Assembly (NCBI GenBank): GCA_023415845.1
Contig: JAEZJB010000103.1
Location: forward strand, 1-8,777
DNA length: 8,777 nt
Reading direction: 5' to 3'
Source of the DNA: Chloroflexota bacterium
Lineage (GTDB): Bacteria > Chloroflexota > Chloroflexia > Thermomicrobiales > UBA6265
Below, one piece after another: positions 6,445 to 8,777 of the stretch. How positions within the stretch are numbered: position 1 is the first letter of the stretch; every line of letters starts with the position of its first letter. The position numbers and the translations under genes were made by a program. Under the pieces are notes generated by a model. It had not been told where the DNA came from and made no database searches. It worked only from the letters and a program-made list of their open reading frames with translations.

Positions 6445-7178
6445 GGCTGGTTTCCCCCGGTGAGTGGAATGATGCCCTGGCGTGCAAACAGGTCATCAGC
6501 AACTGTAACCCCGACGTGGGTATAGGCAGCGGGTGGGACTCCAATGTCGGCCAGGGCGAGATTGCCGACGAACGGGGTCGCTGACGGTTCCAGCAACCCG
6601 GTTTTGGCCAGCGCGAGCGTGATGGTGACATCGGCGCGCAGGCATGGGTTGTACGGCTCTCCGATGGTGGCATTGAGGCCGGATGGCACGTCGATGGCAA
6701 GCAGCACGGCTTCACTGGCATTGGCCAGTTCGATCAGAGTGGCGATGGTGCCAGATGGGGCGCGAGTGGTGCTGAAGCCAAGCAGTCCGTCGATGAGGAG
6801 ATCGGCGGGTGGGAGTTCCGCCAGCGTGGAGCCGGCCAGCATGGGGATATCGAGGCGGCCAGCGGTGTCGAGATGAGCGGCTGGTAACCCGCGATACTCG
6901 TCCGGATGACGGCTGAGCACCACGGAGACATCCATTCCCCAGCCATGAAGCAAACGGGCGGCGACCAGTGCGTCGCCGCCGTTTCCACCCGTTCCAGCCA
7001 GGACCACTACCCGCTGCTGACCGGCAGGGATACCGGCCAGCAAGGTTCGGGCGAAACTGGCGACGGCCATACCAGCCAACTCCATGAGCTGGACCGGGGC
7101 AACGCCATAGTGGTCATCCATCAGCCGATCGATGGTTGCCATCTGCTCGGCAGTGACGGCTGGAACGTGAGCGGTCAT
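6441..7178 (-). CDS. nnrE: NAD(P)H-hydrate epimerase (YjeF N-terminal domain type), stand-alone
   Basis: The 245-residue product matches the YjeF_N fold, which epimerises the R and S forms of damaged, hydrated NAD(P)H so that a dehydratase can restore the cofactor. Motifs in order: VTAEQMATIDRLM (8-20), the nucleotide-binding loop GTGGNGGDALVAAR (62-75), DLLIDGLLGF (126-135), AIDVPSGLN (161-169) with conserved D163, and LALADIGVP (207-215). It has only the epimerase domain; the ADP-dependent dehydratase domain (NnrD) fused to it in E. coli is absent and not elsewhere in the window. The loop has GGN where bifunctional enzymes have GNN, as I recall for stand-alone relatives. Residue 169 is Asn where SGLD is usual. 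The ATG overlaps the preceding frame's TGA, and its own TGA overlaps the lipase ATG. A GAAGG lies 9 bases before the start. Confidence 0.85.
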   Translation of the reverse strand: MTAHVPAVTAEQMATIDRLMDDHYGVAPVQLMELAGMAVASFARTLLAGIPAGQQRVVVLAGTGGNGGDALVAARLLHGWGMDVSVVLSRHPDEYRGLPAAHLDTAGRLDIPMLAGSTLAELPPADLLIDGLLGFSTTRAPSGTIATLIELANASEAVLLAIDVPSGLNATIGEPYNPCLRADVTITLALAKTGLLEPSATPFVGNLALADIGVPPAAYTHVGVTVADDLFARQGIIPLTGGNQP

Positions 7179-7627
7179 GCATTTTTGCCTTCACGCTTTT
7201 TCTTCTGCGCCTTTGGTTCGGCAACCTTCTTCTTCGCCTTGGCGCCCTTTTCCTTCTTCACCTTCGGCGCGGCAGCCGTGCGAACCGACAGGCGACCGCC
7301 TCGACGGAGGAGGAGTTCCGGCTCACCGTTGCCTTCGTAGCGAATGAAGTCGACCCGGCTCCAGCGGGCGACGCCGTCGGGCACCACGAACCAGGAATCG
7401 CCGACCGGGAGGAGTGGCCATTCGACGGTCATCTCGACTTCGCCGGTCTCCTCGTCGCGGATTTCGACCGACATGTTGAGGTGGTCGCCATCGACGGTGA
7501 CGACGGTGGTGCTGTCGTGACGCTCGTAAGTTCCGGCGAAGGCCGCCAGGTGCTTCGGCGAGTGGTGGACCAGTTCGTGGGCCGGTCGCTTCAACTCGAG
7601 ATAGTGCTGGAGGGCCCAGGCCTCGAT
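7175..7627 (-). pseudogene. C-terminal part of the serine hydrolase, separated by an in-frame stop
   Basis: This stretch continues the hydrolase reading frame straight after its TAA: 150 codons with coding-like composition and no further stop until the TGA at 7177-7175. It starts IEAWALQHYLELKRPAHE, like the helix that closes serine hydrolase domains, followed by a small beta-rich domain (LAAFAGTYERHDSTTVVTVDGDHL...) resembling the lipocalin-like C-terminal extensions of beta-lactamase-family hydrolases, and a lysine-rich tail of about 28 residues. A TTG at 7594 could serve as a start but has no Shine-Dalgarno, so independent translation is doubtful. Its stop overlaps the epimerase ATG (ATGA), which suggests that ribosomes once, or still, arrive here. 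I read it as the detached end of one 507-residue protein. Confidence 0.7.
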
Positions 7628-7639
7628 TTAGGCCTGGGC
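7614..7639. repeat. Perfect 10-bp inverted repeat around the in-frame stop
   Basis: GCCCAGGCCT (7614-7623) and AGGCCTGGGC (7630-7639) are perfect inverted repeats with a 6-base loop. On the minus-strand message the TAA codon has its T as the last stem base and its two A residues in the loop. No T tract follows on either strand, so it is not a usual terminator. The arms encode AQA before and EAWA after the stop, so most of the symmetry may come from coding sequence. Confidence 0.85.
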
Positions 7640-8701
7640 GCGGACGCCCGGGTCACCATTGGTAAGCACGGCGATGGCGACACCATGCTCAGGGAGCAGG
7701 GTCAGGTGGGCCCGGAAGCCGCTGGTGGCCCCGCCGTGGCTGATCGTACGGAATTCCGGATATTCGTGCACGCACCAGCCGAGACCGTAGTTGCGGCCGA
7801 GGTCGCCTGCCTCGGAAACCGGCTGCTGCATCAGCTTCGCGCTTTCCTCGGACAGGAACCGCTTGCCGTCGAGCTCACCCAGACCAAGGTGCAGTTGGGC
7901 GAACCTGATGAGTTCACGGGTGGAGCAGACCACGCCGCCACAGCCGTTGACGTACCGCGGCAGGGCGTAGCGCGGAGAAACCTTGTACCCCGCTGTCCGG
8001 TCACCCAGGAGGTGCCCGACGGCATGCGGCAGGCCGATGACTTCGTCGGCGAAGAAGCGGGTGGTGGTGAGTTCCAGCGGCTCGATTATCCGCTCGCGGA
8101 AGACGTCCTCGAACACCTTGCCGGTGACGACTTCGATCAGGCGGCTGACGAGATAGAACCCGGCGTTGCAGTAGTGCCAGAGGTCGCCCGGTCGCGTCCA
8201 CTGGCGGAGGGTGCCGTAATCGGCCACAGCCTTCGCCAGGGCGTCGTCGCCGTTGCCGTAATCAATGAAGCGATCTCCCTCGAACCCGGCGGTATGGGAG
8301 AGGAGGTGGCGCAGGGTGATCTGCTGGCGGGCTTCCTCGTCGGCCAGCGGCAGGTCGGGCATGTATTCGACGATTGGGGTATCGAGAGCGAGCACGCCAT
8401 CGTCGACCAGCATCATGGCGAGCGTGGTGGTGAAGACCTTCGAAATCGAGCCGATCTGGGAGATGGCGTTTTCGGCCAGTGGCTGCCGGGTGTCGAGATT
8501 GGCAAAGCCGGCCGCCGTGGCCTCGATGGTGCCGTCGGCATGCAGGACCGCCGCAGCGATGCCTGGCACGTTCCAGCGGGCTGCCTCGCCCTGCACGGCG
8601 GCGGCCAGCGTGGTGTAGTCAGGGCGATCGTAGGGCCAGCCAGGCATCATGAATGTTTCGGTGCCATCGGCGGCGATACGACGTTCGAGCGAAGCGGGCA
8701 T
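7628..8701 (-). CDS. Beta-lactamase-family serine hydrolase, catalytic domain, ends at a premature stop
   Basis: The 357-residue product is a class C beta-lactamase / DD-peptidase-like (PF00144 type) hydrolase, a family acting on peptidoglycan peptides, esters or D-amino-acid peptides. The active-site set is complete: S85-x-x-K88 in GSISKVF, Y177-C-N179 in HYCNAGFYL and H322-G-G in SHGGATSGF, the KTG-equivalent. Other family landmarks are LRHLLSHTAGF (130-140) and YGLGWCVHEY (305-314). No signal peptide is seen. The frame ends at TAA within the final strand-helix region (VAIAVLTNGDPGVRAQA), where relatives normally go on with a WAL-type helix; that helix and a further domain lie in the same frame after the stop. 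The catalytic core may still fold. AAGGAG (8712-8717) lies 10 bases before the ATG. It is the first gene of the three-gene operon. Confidence 0.85.
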   Translation of the reverse strand: MPASLERRIAADGTETFMMPGWPYDRPDYTTLAAAVQGEAARWNVPGIAAAVLHADGTIEATAAGFANLDTRQPLAENAISQIGSISKVFTTTLAMMLVDDGVLALDTPIVEYMPDLPLADEEARQQITLRHLLSHTAGFEGDRFIDYGNGDDALAKAVADYGTLRQWTRPGDLWHYCNAGFYLVSRLIEVVTGKVFEDVFRERIIEPLELTTTRFFADEVIGLPHAVGHLLGDRTAGYKVSPRYALPRYVNGCGGVVCSTRELIRFAQLHLGLGELDGKRFLSEESAKLMQQPVSEAGDLGRNYGLGWCVHEYPEFRTISHGGATSGFRAHLTLLPEHGVAIAVLTNGDPGVRAQA

Positions 8702-8777
8702 TCGAGCAGGACTCCTTCGTGGTGTTCAGATAACCAGCCTGCATTATCTCCGGATCGGCTGCGAACGGGGCACTTTG
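8702..8777 (-). promoter_or_regulatory. Leader of the three-gene operon with ribosome binding site
   Basis: The clear element is AAGGAG (8717-8712 read on the minus strand), 10 bases before the ATG of the serine hydrolase, which supports that start. A GATAAT hexamer (8748-8743) resembles a -10 box, but no matching -35 is seen 16-18 bases upstream, and the window ends soon after. A promoter here is plausible because this is the first visible gene of the operon, but an earlier co-directional gene outside the window cannot be excluded. Confidence 0.35.

Noticed and set aside
5380..6525. A 381-codon open frame on the plus strand, opposite the lipase and crossing the cupin-lipase gap
   Set aside because: It is antisense to a hydrolase with a complete triad, spans an intergenic region, and is compositionally a shadow rich in Gly, Arg and His.

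Overview
High-GC bacterial DNA carrying six intact-looking protein genes, one gene broken by an in-frame stop, and about 600 bases of gene-poor upstream sequence. The base composition, the heavy use of C- and G-ending codons, the exported cupin with Ser/Thr/Pro/Ala-rich flanks (QEASPTA near the start, ATPEATPAA at the end) and the stand-alone NAD(P)H-hydrate epimerase with a GGNGGDA loop all suggest a member of the Chloroflexota, perhaps Thermomicrobia-like. That placement is an inference from general flavour; no marker gene is present.

Left part, plus strand. Positions 1-607 hold no gene I can defend. They contain a degenerate 54-57 base tandem repeat, a strong 23-base dyad, a 6-bp hairpin and a weak hairpin with T tracts. 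After a good Shine-Dalgarno comes a 980-residue GH78 alpha-L-rhamnosidase without a signal peptide (608-3550). Then, 27 bases later, comes a 284-residue xylose isomerase-like TIM-barrel isomerase/epimerase (3578-4432), and directly abutting it a 132-residue membrane protein of unknown function (4433-4831). These three probably form a transcription unit for intracellular processing of rhamnosides or of a sugar released from them.

Right part, minus strand. A strong rho-independent terminator at 4853-4892 ends a monocistronic exported cupin gene (4914-5441). To its right is a compact operon read leftwards: a serine beta-lactamase-like hydrolase (start 8701), a stand-alone NAD(P)H-hydrate epimerase (6441-7178) and a monoacylglycerol-lipase-like alpha/beta hydrolase (5578-6444). 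Both junctions are 4-base ATGA overlaps, so translation is probably coupled.

The most notable feature is in the first gene of that operon. A single TAA at 7628-7630 splits it in frame: the catalytic domain ends at the stop, and the same frame continues for 150 codons through a C-terminal beta-rich domain and a lysine-rich tail to the ATGA junction with the epimerase. The stop sits at the apex of a perfect 10-bp inverted repeat (7614-7639). This may be a recent nonsense mutation, possibly by quasi-palindrome correction, an assembly or consensus error, or much less likely a recoding site. I found no CRISPR, transposon, tRNA, rRNA or prophage, and no convincing new multi-gene system.
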